Positions 1-10,494 of a stretch of 64,000 nt of DNA are shown piece by piece. The DNA comes from Warburgia ugandensis (Eukaryota > Streptophyta > Magnoliopsida > Canellales > Canellaceae). The notes under the pieces are model-generated. The model was not told the DNA's origin and did no database searches. It saw only the letters and a program-made list of their open reading frames with translations. The stretch is from contig CP141139.1 of the NCBI GenBank assembly GCA_035236585.1, forward strand, positions 41,425,217-41,489,216, given 5' to 3'. The position numbers and the translations under genes are program-made. Within the stretch, counting starts at the first letter, position 1. Each line of letters opens with the position of its first letter.

Positions 1-1073
1 AGAACTAACAAGGAGTATAAACTTTGTTCACTAAACCTCTAATGACTTTGATTGGATTTAATAAACCTAGGAAATGATATAGGCCATCCTTGTTGTAGTT
101 CAGAGACACAAAGCCTACCCAAATATTATACTACTTGTTAGACCTTTGGACCTCTTTGTAAGCCTTTTCTTTTCATCATACCAAATTACCTTAACCAAGA
201 AACTCAGTAAAAAAAAAAAAGACCATTACCTACCTTTCAATAAGGACTAGAGATGGTGGAAAAATTAGGAAAATAGGAAAAAAGTCTAAAGAAGTGAAAA
301 ATATCAAAAGTACAAAGAAAAATGTTTTGAGAAAAGAAAAAGGAAAGTTCAATTCAAGTACAACCAAAAGAAAAGTTTTCCAAATAGATATTCGTTGAAG
401 GCCTCTACTCAAATTTAAAACTTTGAATCCTTATACCCTTCTTTTTGAAACCTTATCAAAGAATACATTTCATTCTATCTAAAGACCTATTGATCTTAGG
501 TGGAACATAGCCTTGATGAGGATATAAATAGTAAGGGATCAAGGTGAGATACCCTACTAGTCTTGGTAATGGCATCCATTCTAAGGGATCGTACTTTTTG
601 TCTCATCAATGCTTGTAATAGTATGTTAACCATTAGTTTGATGGAACCAATGAGAATTTGAGTGCAAGACATTTTTCCGGAGGATAAAATAAGCATAACT
701 ATTTAAAATCTCTTGACTTATGTAGTTGTAAACACACTACACTCCGAGATGATTCTAGAATAAAATGGCTTTGATACGTGGGTAATTTGTGGACTTTCTC
801 ATTCATCTTTATTAAGTTGTTAAATTTGGTGGATTATTAATATATGAGAATTCTCTAAGATAAATTAAGGAACCTAGCCTAATGGAATTTTGTTGGTATA
901 TTTACTATAAACCTTCATGAGGCTAAACTCGTCCATTAGGGTAACCTAAGGGTTTAAGGGCTTATTGCATATACTAAATGCAATCGTAAGTACCTAGGAA
1001 AATGGCAACCGCTTATATTTTCATGATCATTTACATATTTTTCTCAATACTAGCAAAATGCTAGTTGGGAGTG
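1..1073 (+). mobile_element. 3' internal region of LTR element G (5' part off window)
   Basis: Non-coding internal sequence running up to the 3' LTR at 1,074. The part from about 890 to 1,073 is clearly similar, on the opposite strand, to the internal end of element E near 47,375-47,520. Both have the run 'gggcttattgcatat' or 'gggcttgttgcatat', followed by a 'gtaccta..aaatgg' segment. A short purine-rich tract (ttgggagtg, about 1,064-1,072) directly before the LTR fits a polypurine tract, and E has the matching ttgggagttt. No protein-coding remnant could be read here. Only the right end of the element is in the window, so its target duplication cannot be checked. Confidence 0.6.
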
Positions 1074-3703
1074 TGATAAGTGTTCAATTTTGTATAAAAG
1101 TACACAAATGGGGAGCTATGTAAAATATAGAATTATTTCTAAGGGTTTTTCAAAATTTCATAATACATGCATTTCTAACCTAATCATTCAAAAATGTGAT
1201 ATTTTACAAGTTCAGAGGTTGGTTCGAAGTATGTATGTGAATGATCATAATTTTTTAGGATTTAATTAGGATTTTTCTTCTTTTGTAGGTTTTGCAGAGA
1301 TGATCCAATAGTTGAGGTAAATCAAGATAAGAATAAAGATTAAGATTAAGAAATCAAGCTAAAAGCTCAATTTCCATCATCCAAAGCTTAATCAAAGATC
1401 AAATGAAGCAATTGGAAGAGCTAAAGGTGACTAAAAGGGGCCTATAAATCAAGCCATGCATTTTCACTACCTTTGCATGGGAGCTATTCGAGCCACCTTA
1501 GCCATATAAGCCATAAGAGAAGGTGACATGCTAAGTAATTCAAGCCATTAAAGGCAAGGGTGTGAGCCATGAAGCCACATAAGTCAATTGCCACACAGTG
1601 TCATACAATTGGAGGAGAATTCAAGCAATGATCCACTTTCTAAATTTGGATTTTCATGGTTTATTTAGAAATCTTGGGAGAATTATGTAAAAAATAAGAT
1701 GATTATGCATTAATCGAACCCCATCATGAAAAAGAAACCCCCCACTTTTCTATTTGGTGATTAAGGGTTTCCTAAATAGAAAACCCAAGTTCTGCTTCAA
1801 TCCAAACAACTTTAAAACCCTTGATTTTTACATATCTTTCCTAAACCCCATTCCTTACCACTTCCATGACTTTTCATGAACCAAACATCATAAAATTTGA
1901 AAGGAAGGAGCTCCACTATCCTTCCATGCTAAAGACCACCCCTTTTTGTTTAAAATTAGAAACCACCCATTGTGTCTCTCTTATGTCATCTTTCCACCTC
2001 TCTTTCTTACATCATCTTGCTAATTCATCTTTAACCTAACCTTCATAATTCAATATGTTAGGAAACCACTCATTTATGTATAGCACCATGTTCCATACTA
2101 ATTTTCCATGTAAAGGTGGGTGAGACACTTTGAAAGCAAGCTTTCCTTTGGTGTTATTTGCTGCTGGACTTTGGCATTTCTTAAATGCTTTTCTTCCTTT
2201 GGATTTCTAGCTATTTTCTACATTATTTTCTCTCCAATTCTAATCAGTAGCTTTCTTGTTTTGGTTTAGTTTTCATTGCTTTGGTTTCCATTGCTTTGCT
2301 TTTAATTTTGTGCCTTCCTTTCTATCTATCTTTCCCTTTATTTTTTACCTGAATTCCACATGTTTTTCTATGCTATTCCCTCAAAATTTATGTTAACTCT
2401 TCTCTACTAGTGACATCCAAGAGAAGAGCTAGCTTAGGCCTTGATTTCTTGTCTGGAATTTCATGTTTTGCTCCTTTTGTGTACCAATAGTTTTATGACC
2501 ATTTTCCTTATTTAGTTCACCTATTTAGCTTTATTTTTTCTTGAATTCCTTCATGGGTTTTGTTTTCATATCATCATACTTTAGATTGCACTTTTGCTAT
2601 AGTTAGATTGGATGACATTTCCAGCTTTATAACATGTATTATGTGCTAGATTTTGGTTGTAATTTGGAGATGATTAAATAAATTTTTGTGGGAATTATTT
2701 TATGGAATGTTTCTTTTATCAAAGTATCTAAGATCTGGTTTGTTTCCTTCCACAAAATTTGGGGTTTCAACTATCTTATGCTTGAATTGTTGATGATGTT
2801 AGTTGCTTGAAATTTGGAATTTTTCTATCCTTAACTTTGTGCTTTCTTTCTAGCCATATAAATGCCTTATTTCCTTAAATCCTTAACAATCCATTTAGAT
2901 TTTTATTTATTTATTAGATCCATTAATTATTTTTTATGATAGTTCACTTTAAATTCATAAATTTTGGTTTCTTTTGCACCTTAGAACCATGGGTACAATC
3001 ATTGGATCATGCGCACAGTACTAAATCACTTTCCATTTTTGTTTTTGCTTAGTTTAGTTACCCAATTTAGCTTTAGAAGTAGTTAAATTCAGTTTTTGTA
3101 TCATAGTTTAGGTTTATAAAGTTTCCTTTTTGAGTTTTATAAAGTTGCACCTTTAGAAAAGTTTTAGGAATTAGAAAGTGTTAAATTTAGAAAGTCTCCT
3201 TATTTGTAGTTTCCACTCACATGCATGTTTCTAGTTTCTTTTTAAAGTTCGTTAGATCTCATTGATTAATTGTTTTTTCATCTTAATTTAGTATTACAAA
3301 TTTTCCTAAATTGGTTGTAGAAAGTTCTATATTTAGAAAGTTTCTATTTTTAGTTTAGGAAACTGTTAATTTAGGAAAGTGTCATTTTTAGTAGTTTCCT
3401 TTAATTTAAGTTTCTCAATTTGATTCATGATAATTTAGCATTACTTTCCTTTAGTTGTGTGCTTGTTAGTTACATTAGTTTCTAGTGTCATTGCTTAGTT
3501 TTACAACTTAGTAAGTTTCTTTTATATTTAGTTTCTAATTCCATGTGTGTTTCCTTAGTTGTTTTAAATTCCTAGTCTAATAACATCTCTATCTCCTTGT
3601 ATAAAGTTAACTTGCAAATATGTGATATTCCTCATGGAATTTACCTTGCTTGCATGAAAATACCACATTGATTCATGCACTTGCTAGTATATTTAAAACA
3701 ACA
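1074..3703 (+). repeat. 3' LTR of element G (Athila/Tat-like family, shared with E)
   Basis: The repeat opens with TGATAAGTGTTCAATTTTGT, as do both LTRs of E when read on the minus strand. It closes with 'tgattcatgcact' and then 'ttaaaacaaca', again as in E. Length is about 2.63 kb, against 2.51 and 2.59 kb for E's LTRs. The 3' end is uncertain by up to about 10 bases. Directly to the right, the reverse-transcriptase start of F resumes on the minus strand, so G appears to have inserted into F. The LTR has several stuttered 'tagtttcctttagtt' blocks at about 3,040-3,560. Confidence 0.7.
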
Positions 3704-4102
3704 CATCAAATTGATCCCAACATCTAGAAACTTCAACACCTCCACTCCTGCCACGTCCTTCATATTATGATTAAGCCTGCTTTATATTTCCCTAACAAGT
3801 TTGGAATTATCCTCAAGGTGAATACAATGCATGAAAATGGTTGGAATTATTCCCTAGATGTCTATTATAGACAATCCTATGGATGTCTTATGTTCTCAGA
3901 GAACATTAAGTAGCTTACATCCTGTTCTTTGGCTTAGCCAAAAGCAATGGTTATGGACAGGGTCTCAAAGGGACCTAAAAATGCAAATTTTAAAATATCA
4001 AGCAATGGTTTTAGTTTAAGAATAGGGATTTATCAGTAGGAGGAACATTAGTAGTATCAGGCAAAAGAAGTGGCTCCACTTTAACTTTTGACTTACAATA
4101 TC
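3704..4102 (-). pseudogene. Protease-RT junction of Athila/Tat-type element F (broken)
   Basis: The minus-strand translation gives 'KVEPLLLPDTTNVPP' at about 4,030-4,080. Further on it gives 'MHCIHLEDNSK' and then 'LNHNMKDVAGVEVLKFLDVGI' at about 3,710-3,840. Both fit the linker and N-terminal reverse transcriptase of Athila/Tat Ty3 polyproteins (family pattern M-H-x-I-x-L-E-D and L-N-P-N-M-K-E-V-V). Several in-frame stops break it. It is cut off on the right at 4,102 by element A and on the left at about 3,703 by element G. The matching upstream part (protease, gag) lies beyond A at 13.4-15.7 kb. Confidence 0.65.
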
Positions 4103-7045
4103 TGTAATAACCTGAATTTTTAAGTCCTATTTGAAATTTGAAAATTATTTTTTATAGACATCAAATTTGATAGAAATATCCCCATAATTAGATTCAACTC
4201 GAAAAATGGAATCGAACGAGATAAAGAAAGCTGAAAACAAAGATTGGATGATAAAGTTATGAGTGTTTGAAGATTTGAGGGCATTTTTGTAATTTTGTAA
4301 ATATTAAGGAAAAATGAGAAAATGTAGGGGGTCATTTTGATAATGACACCCCCTTCATCATCACCACATCATTGCGTCTATGCCGGTGAACTGGTAGGCG
4401 CAGCCCCCTTCTCCAGTCATCCTTTGTGGTGCCAAGAGAAAAGATAGCGCTGTCACGGAGACAATGCACCACCGCCATCACTAGCTATAAAAACCCATCT
4501 TCTCCCCCTTTCTTCCATCATTTTTCTTCTTCTCCCCCTCTACCATAACTTTCTCCATTTATTTCAGTGATAGCGAACACGACCACTATCTAGATCTTGA
4601 AAACAACTGCCAAATGGTGACGGATCAAAAATTAAATGCCACCATTGGATTCCTTGTGAAGAGAGGATCAAAAGCCCTCTAAATTTTTTGAATCAGAGTT
4701 AGTTTCATTGTTGATCAGGCTAAAATTTTTAATTTTGGTGACATTGCATTTTTTGACAAACCTCCAACATGAAATTCTTCTTTTCTAGCATTAAATGAAC
4801 ACGGAATGACTCCAAACTTGACAAGAGTGAAGGTAAGAGCCTGGTCTACAAACCCTTTTAATTAGGAGTTAATCACACTTAAAAATTGTCACCTGCTACA
4901 ACTGGTGACCAGTTACACTTCTAACCTAATTTTTTTTTGCATCCTAGATTGAGAATTTGAATATGCACCATTAAACAGACCTGAAACACAAAAATTGAGA
5001 TTTTTGGTGTTATATAACTTTAATTGATGATCCAAAAGTCTGATGTATTTGTATTGATGACGTAGACCTAATTATACAATAAAATTTAGGATTAGAGGAC
5101 TATTTAATGTGACCATAGCCTAAAATCCATAGAAATCTCATAGATCTACAAGATCAAAGATGATCAAATCTCATAAATTGATCCATTGGATGTATTAGGA
5201 GATTAATATTCCTAGATCAACCTTAAATTACATACATCAACCTTTTAATTATAGATCTGACCATTCAAATTAAGTACAAACCTGATCTAAGCATTAGGAT
5301 AGGCGATCTAACCATTCAATTACAACATCTTCATGACATAAAAGTTATTGAAGGCAATCTAACCGTTAAATATTAGATCTATAAGTGTGATCTAGCCTAG
5401 AAATGCATTAATCAATTATTTATAACCTAAAAGATAGATCTAGCCATTAATTTGTAAATATAATTGATGATCTATAAAGAATGGAAAATGATACTTGAAT
5501 TCTTGTTATCAAATAACATCCAGGACTTCACAAAGGTGATTCAAGATTTGATTGAAGAAAAATGCGATTCAAGAAACATTGAGGTAGGTAGTCTAATGCT
5601 CCTAAGTTTCCAAATACATTTGAAAATCTAAATGATTTACTTGACTCTATTACCATGTTTAGTATGCTTTTTGAGATATGATATTCTTATAACGAGCATG
5701 CGGATTGTCTTCATGATTTATGGCCTTGAATGCATTTGCTTGCATTGAACAGATTTTATGTATGCATTGCTCCCATGTTTTGAAACTAATTGCATAAATT
5801 GCATGATTTATGATGATTGAGATTTGGAATATATGTATATATATTTTTCGGGCTAATGAGCCTAGTAGGCAATATGCTGAGAGGTTTTTTTATGTACAGG
5901 GTTGGCCTCCCAACCTCTAGCCAGTAAAGGTGATAGATATCATTGCCCAAAGCAACATTGTCCCTTCCTCAACTGTTGTGGTAAATAGGGATGACCACTG
6001 GAGGTGTTTACAACACCCTTTTCGAGGACATATCCATAGTCATTGTGGAGGCTATGGTGGGCTGGTCTTTAGATATGAAGACACGCGATTTTAGAATAGG
6101 TTATGGTCGTGAGCATAGTTGACCCTATGATTTCAGTTTTGATATCAATATGCATACTACATTGAGATGGTCGTAGACAAGTACTCGTGATTAGTTGGAT
6201 TGATGTGTTCATTGACCTGTCAACTTAATGTGTTCACCGACCGATTGGCTTGATGTGTTCACCGAGAGACCCACGTGCATATATCTATATCTATAGTGGG
6301 TTTGAGATGCTATCATCTATTTTGACTGATTACTACTTAAGAATTTCATAATTATTATTATTTTATGAATCATTGACTTTGGCTAGTCGGCTTGATTTGT
6401 TCGCTTAGAGTTTAGTACATGGATTGATTGATTACTACTCTATGATTTTTGTAATATTTATATTGTTGATTACTGGATTTCAATAAAAGATTCCATGGTT
6501 GAAAAAGTGTAAATGAGCTTATGATTTATGCATAAATATGCATGTTTACACAAAAAGGAATTACATGATTTTTTATATGGAAAGCCCCTCTTGAAATTAT
6601 GCATGTGGCATATTGTGTTTTCAAAATAGTAGTATCAAATGACCTACTGACTATGAGGAATACTCATCCAAATATATTACTTTTACAGATTAGCACCAAC
6701 AGGATTAGAAGAACCATTAGGAAATGTTAGTACTACATTCAAGTGAACGAAGACAAAGACAAGTATGAATGTAAGTATATGACCTATCCTTTGGACATGT
6801 ATATGTAATTATTATAGTTGGACTGTGAGTTGTGACTAGATAGATCTGGGATGCATATATGTTTGTCTTAGTTTTACAAATTATTTTGTTCGTCTTGAAA
6901 GCAAATGAAACTCGGGGTTTTCAAATAAAAGATTTTTCCACTGCATTGTATTGTTTTTATAAAAGTGTTTTCAAATAGGGAATGATCCCACATTAAGGAA
7001 TTTGTTTTGCATTAAAAAATGCGTGTGAAAACTGCGGTCATCATA
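4103..7045 (+). repeat. 5' LTR of element A
   Basis: The repeat starts TGTAATAACCTGAATTTTTA and ends near GGTCATCATA (family end probably ..GACA). About 2.94 kb. It aligns along its length with 10,495-13,410, and long stretches (for example 5,040-5,260 against 11,450-11,660) differ at only a few percent of sites by eye. A TATA box at 4,496 fits the U3/R boundary. The 5,880-6,140 segment is also recognisable on the minus strand in the LTR of element B (about 18,780-18,990), which shows the two elements are related. Confidence 0.88.
4496..4503 (+). promoter_or_regulatory. Putative LTR TATA box (element A, 5' LTR)
   Basis: TATAAAAA occurs about 390 bases into the LTR and is followed by a C/T-rich leader. 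The same box in the same context occurs in the right LTR at 10,896. Its function is inferred from position only. Confidence 0.5.
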
Positions 7046-7047
7046 GT

Positions 7048-7060
7048 TAGTATTAGAGCT
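7048..7060 (+). other. Decayed primer-binding site (tRNA-Met type), element A
   Basis: TAGTATTAGAGCT lies two bases after the 5' LTR and differs by two transitions from TGGTATCAGAGCT, the standard initiator-Met primer site of plant Ty3 elements. It fixes the orientation of A as plus strand. Confidence 0.75.
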
Positions 7061-8300
7061 CAGTTTTATCCTTTCACAGCCAGTTCTGCATGTCCAAAAG
7101 TCATATACGACTAGAATAATTAAGAAAAAATAGTATAAATATAAGTAATAGAGATGACTAGAATAAGAAATGATATCAAATCATAAAGAAATATACCATA
7201 AATAAATAGGTGAAAGGGAGTTGGATTTAACAAATACTTGGGCATTGGATGGTGCAAACCTTATAGAAAACCTTGTATAAACTACTTAGGGGTTAAGAAG
7301 TGTTGAGTAGTGGAGTAAGCAAGGAAACTATTTGATGAGAATAAGATTATGATGAGAATGAAGAATGAGAATATAAGATGATACCAGTGGAATCTTTAGT
7401 AGATAACTCTAACTTGTACTAGATCAATCAAAGTGAGAATCCTAAAGAACTAAGCTCAATTATGGATGACCTTACATGGAACCTTGTGAGAAGTAAATTG
7501 TTATCTTACAAACCTGAGTATAGTAGAGCAGGTTAGAAGATGGGTACAATAATTGATATATTATGTGATCAAGAGGAATATAAAATGAATATGACAGTGG
7601 ATGTAAAAGATTGAATCTAATAAGAACGACAAAGAATTTGATTATAACAGAGTTATTAGAAGATTTTGATGATAAACTAAATAGGGGATGATTGTTCTAT
7701 GATAATAGATTGATCATAACATGAACTTATAAGGAAGAGGAGTATAGTATAGACAAAAAATTCAATGTAATTATTGAGACACAGCAAGGATTCATTAGGA
7801 ATACAAATAATTGGGGATTTCGATGATGATATTAGAAAATTTTAACATTTCTTAGAAGTATTCAATTCATTATGTCAATTGATCAAAAGTGCGGATGTAG
7901 TATTTAAGCAACAAATCAAATGGAGACATTGATCCAAGTGGACGAAAGGAGGATTTTGAATGTAAAAAAAGAAAAAAAAATGAGATATAAATACAAGTAT
8001 TTGATGGATGTTGAATAGTCAAAATAAGAAGATCATGACTTTATTGAGGATAGAAAAGATAAGTATAGAATCAAATATCTTTCATCTTGAGTCGTATTGC
8101 CAAATTGAAAGTTGAACCAATCAAATTCGAAGGAATAATAGTAATCAAGTCAGTTATTTTATTGTGGAAGAGTATAATAGAGATAAAGCAGATGGAAATG
8201 CAGACTTTGAGTAGAGTGTCGAATTTAAGGATAGTGTATTGCAAGAAATTTCCAAAGAAGGATTGTGATCAACTAGGAATAAATTATAAAATTAGTTTGA
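7061..8300 (+). other. Element A interior, gag-protease position, no recognisable coding
   Basis: This is where gag and protease should lie. I could not read a zinc knuckle, a protease D-S-G motif or any long gag match in any frame. The stretch is AT-rich, with many stops. Confidence 0.5.
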
Positions 8301-8660
8301 TGCTTATATCAGTTGTTGAAATTAGAATTTTATCTCCTTTATTTTATGAGGAAACACCAATGATTGTAGTCAATAAAAAGGAGAAGTTGATAATACCCTA
8401 CATTGCCATTATATGATTGAATGAAGTTATAGTGAGAAGTAAAGAGCAAGGATAGTGACTTGTCCAATCGATCTTCATCAACTAGAGTATCATCAAGGAT
8501 CAACTTGATGTCTTGACATCATAGAGGCAGATTGGAAGAGAGCAAGTATCTTGAGGACATTATTTAGCAATGGATTTAAGTGCCATTACCTTTAGAATAA
8601 TGTTGATTGAACTAAGGTATTCCATTCATATCTAATTTAACATGTTAGTATACTAGTAAA
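8301..8660 (+). pseudogene. Reverse-transcriptase remnant of element A
   Basis: Around 8,355-8,440 the frame reads 'PMIVVNKKEK' and then, past a stop, 'LNEVIVRSK'. This follows the spacing of the family motif [19 protein letters not shown]. Near 8,485-8,530 'TRVSSRINLMS' matches the [14 protein letters not shown] motif with its glycine replaced by a stop. The catalytic F/Y-x-D-D box could not be found. Identification rests on these two short collinear matches. Confidence 0.5.
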
Positions 8661-9654
8661 TAGTAGCCTAAGTTATGTAATACATTAAGAGGAATGTTAT
8701 GGGTACTTATACATGAATTTTTCACTAAAGGAAGTCAACTGATTAGACTAAGTCGTTTGAGGATGTAAAATCACAATAGATCCAGTAATAGCGATGGCAA
8801 AAGTGAAATGAGAAAAGATCTAAAACAACGACCAAAATTGCTGATCTTCCCAAACCTTACTAGATGTGATGATAGCGTATTGAATGATTATTATCGTTAA
8901 GATAAGTATGAGGTGGTACGTGAAAGACAAAATTTGAGAAATTGAGAGAACCACTACTTAAAATACCTCCTGACAATTAAGACTTAATGGTTGTTGACAA
9001 TGCCTTTGACAAATGATTGAATAATGTATCAATATAGGAAATGGAATGAGAAAAGTTAAGATAGATGTCACACTACATGGCAGTATCTAACATTTGATGT
9101 TTAATAGCCTTTAGACAAAAAGGTATTTGTTATATGCACATATCAAGTACAAAGACCGACTGAAGAAGATAAGTAGAAGTAAATTCCATAAGGGTTAACT
9201 TTACTATATTGAGACGCCAGATATATATATATATATATTGGTCTGGAACATCACGAAGTGAATCATCAATCAAGGAAAACTTAAAGAGGATAATGGCAAG
9301 GGATCCAACCACGAACACAGTGAGTGAACTCTATTATAGATAACATAATTTTGACATGAGTATGAATATTGTTGGAAAACCTAATGAAAATTTTATGACA
9401 ATAGTGATATAAGACTCTAACCAAGAATGTTCGATCTATGATGATAGATTGACCCTAAATATTTAACATTACTTTGAATCAATTCTTACAGGAGAAAACT
9501 ATTTGATTGATTCAATATCCTTGAAACTTGATATATAGTTAGGAGATCTTATTTGCGGTATGTGATAGATATAATTGATGGAAGATGCTACTTGATTCTT
9601 TTCAGAGTTCTAGTTTGAATATAAACATTGGTTGAGGAATTGAGTCACATATGA

Positions 9655-9760
9655 AAGGTGAAAGACAGTTGGAATACGAAATTGGAGACCATGTGTTCTC
9701 AAATATTTCTCCAACTAAGGGGTTCAGTATGAAGAAAAATTTTGCCATTGATGTAAAGAA
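9655..9760 (+). pseudogene. Integrase C-terminal remnant of element A
   Basis: From about 9,660 the frame reads 'QLEYEIGDHVFSNISPTKGF'. It corresponds to the conserved L-E-F-x-I-G-D-H-V-F-L-K-I-S-P-T-K-G-V segment after the integrase core in Tekay/Del elements. Element B has the same segment on the minus strand near 21,190. It is flanked by stops and no longer part of a long frame. Confidence 0.68.
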
Positions 9761-10309
9761 ATGAGAAGTGATATTGTTAAAACTTAATTTAAGTTCCTTG
9801 AAGAAAATGTGAAGTAAGATGATATATGATGGGATGGATGTAATTATGACTTGGCTACTTTTGGAACTTTTACCAGCAAGGCGCAAGTCAACCTCAAAGT
9901 GAAAATTTTAATGATAAATAGATCACAAGATGATAGATAGAGAAAAACAGATTACTTTGTATCATTCAAAATGAAATATAAGAAATAACGAGATTATAAA
10001 AGAACAAGGAATAATTTAATATCAAAGAAGTATGAAGTAAGTTATACATGATTAAAGGATTGTGGTGATCTAAGGATTTGGAGATATCAATTATATGAAC
10101 TGAAATTATGTTGATGAATTAGTGAGTGGAGGCTAAGTACCAGAGTATGCAGCGGAAAGTGGCTCTTTGTTACTTAAAGAAAATAGAAAAGATATGTTAA
10201 AATTCAGTTATATTTAAGGATTTTGTCGAAGGTATTATGAGAATAATGAATTGAGAATGTGCCTAGAGTTGGTTGAAAAATAACATGAAAAGAATTTCAA
10301 AGACAAAAT

Positions 10310-10480
10310 TCCTCTAATTATTGACCCCTTTGAGGTTTTGGATGAGAAGATTAAGAAGTTGAAGTAAAGAAATTTTCCTAGTCTGAGTCCTAAGGGAGAA
10401 TACATTCATCAAAGAGGAAACCTAAGAAACAAAATATCATGAAAGTAACAATTTGTGGAATTTCAACGACAAAATTCTTT
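10310..10480 (+). pseudogene. Chromodomain-linker remnant and polyprotein tail of element A
   Basis: 'PFEVLDEKIKKLK' at about 10,325-10,363 is followed by a stop. It matches the R-P-I-E-I-L-D-x-K-x-K-K-L-R segment that leads into the chromodomain of Tekay/Del integrases. The extreme end 'NFNDKILCRG' (about 10,460-10,490) resembles the usual N-F-E-D-x-I-x-x-x-G tail that overlaps the polypurine tract. Confidence 0.6.
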
Positions 10481-10494
10481 GTAGGGGGTAATAA
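10481..10494 (+). other. Polypurine tract of element A
   Basis: GTAGGGGGTAATAA lies directly before the TGTAATAACC start of the 3' LTR. A G-run at this place is typical of plus-strand priming in Ty3 elements. Confidence 0.7.

Noticed and set aside
7061-8300. Novel gene in the interior of element A
   Set aside because: Frames are short and stop-rich, and the place corresponds to gag-protease of the element.
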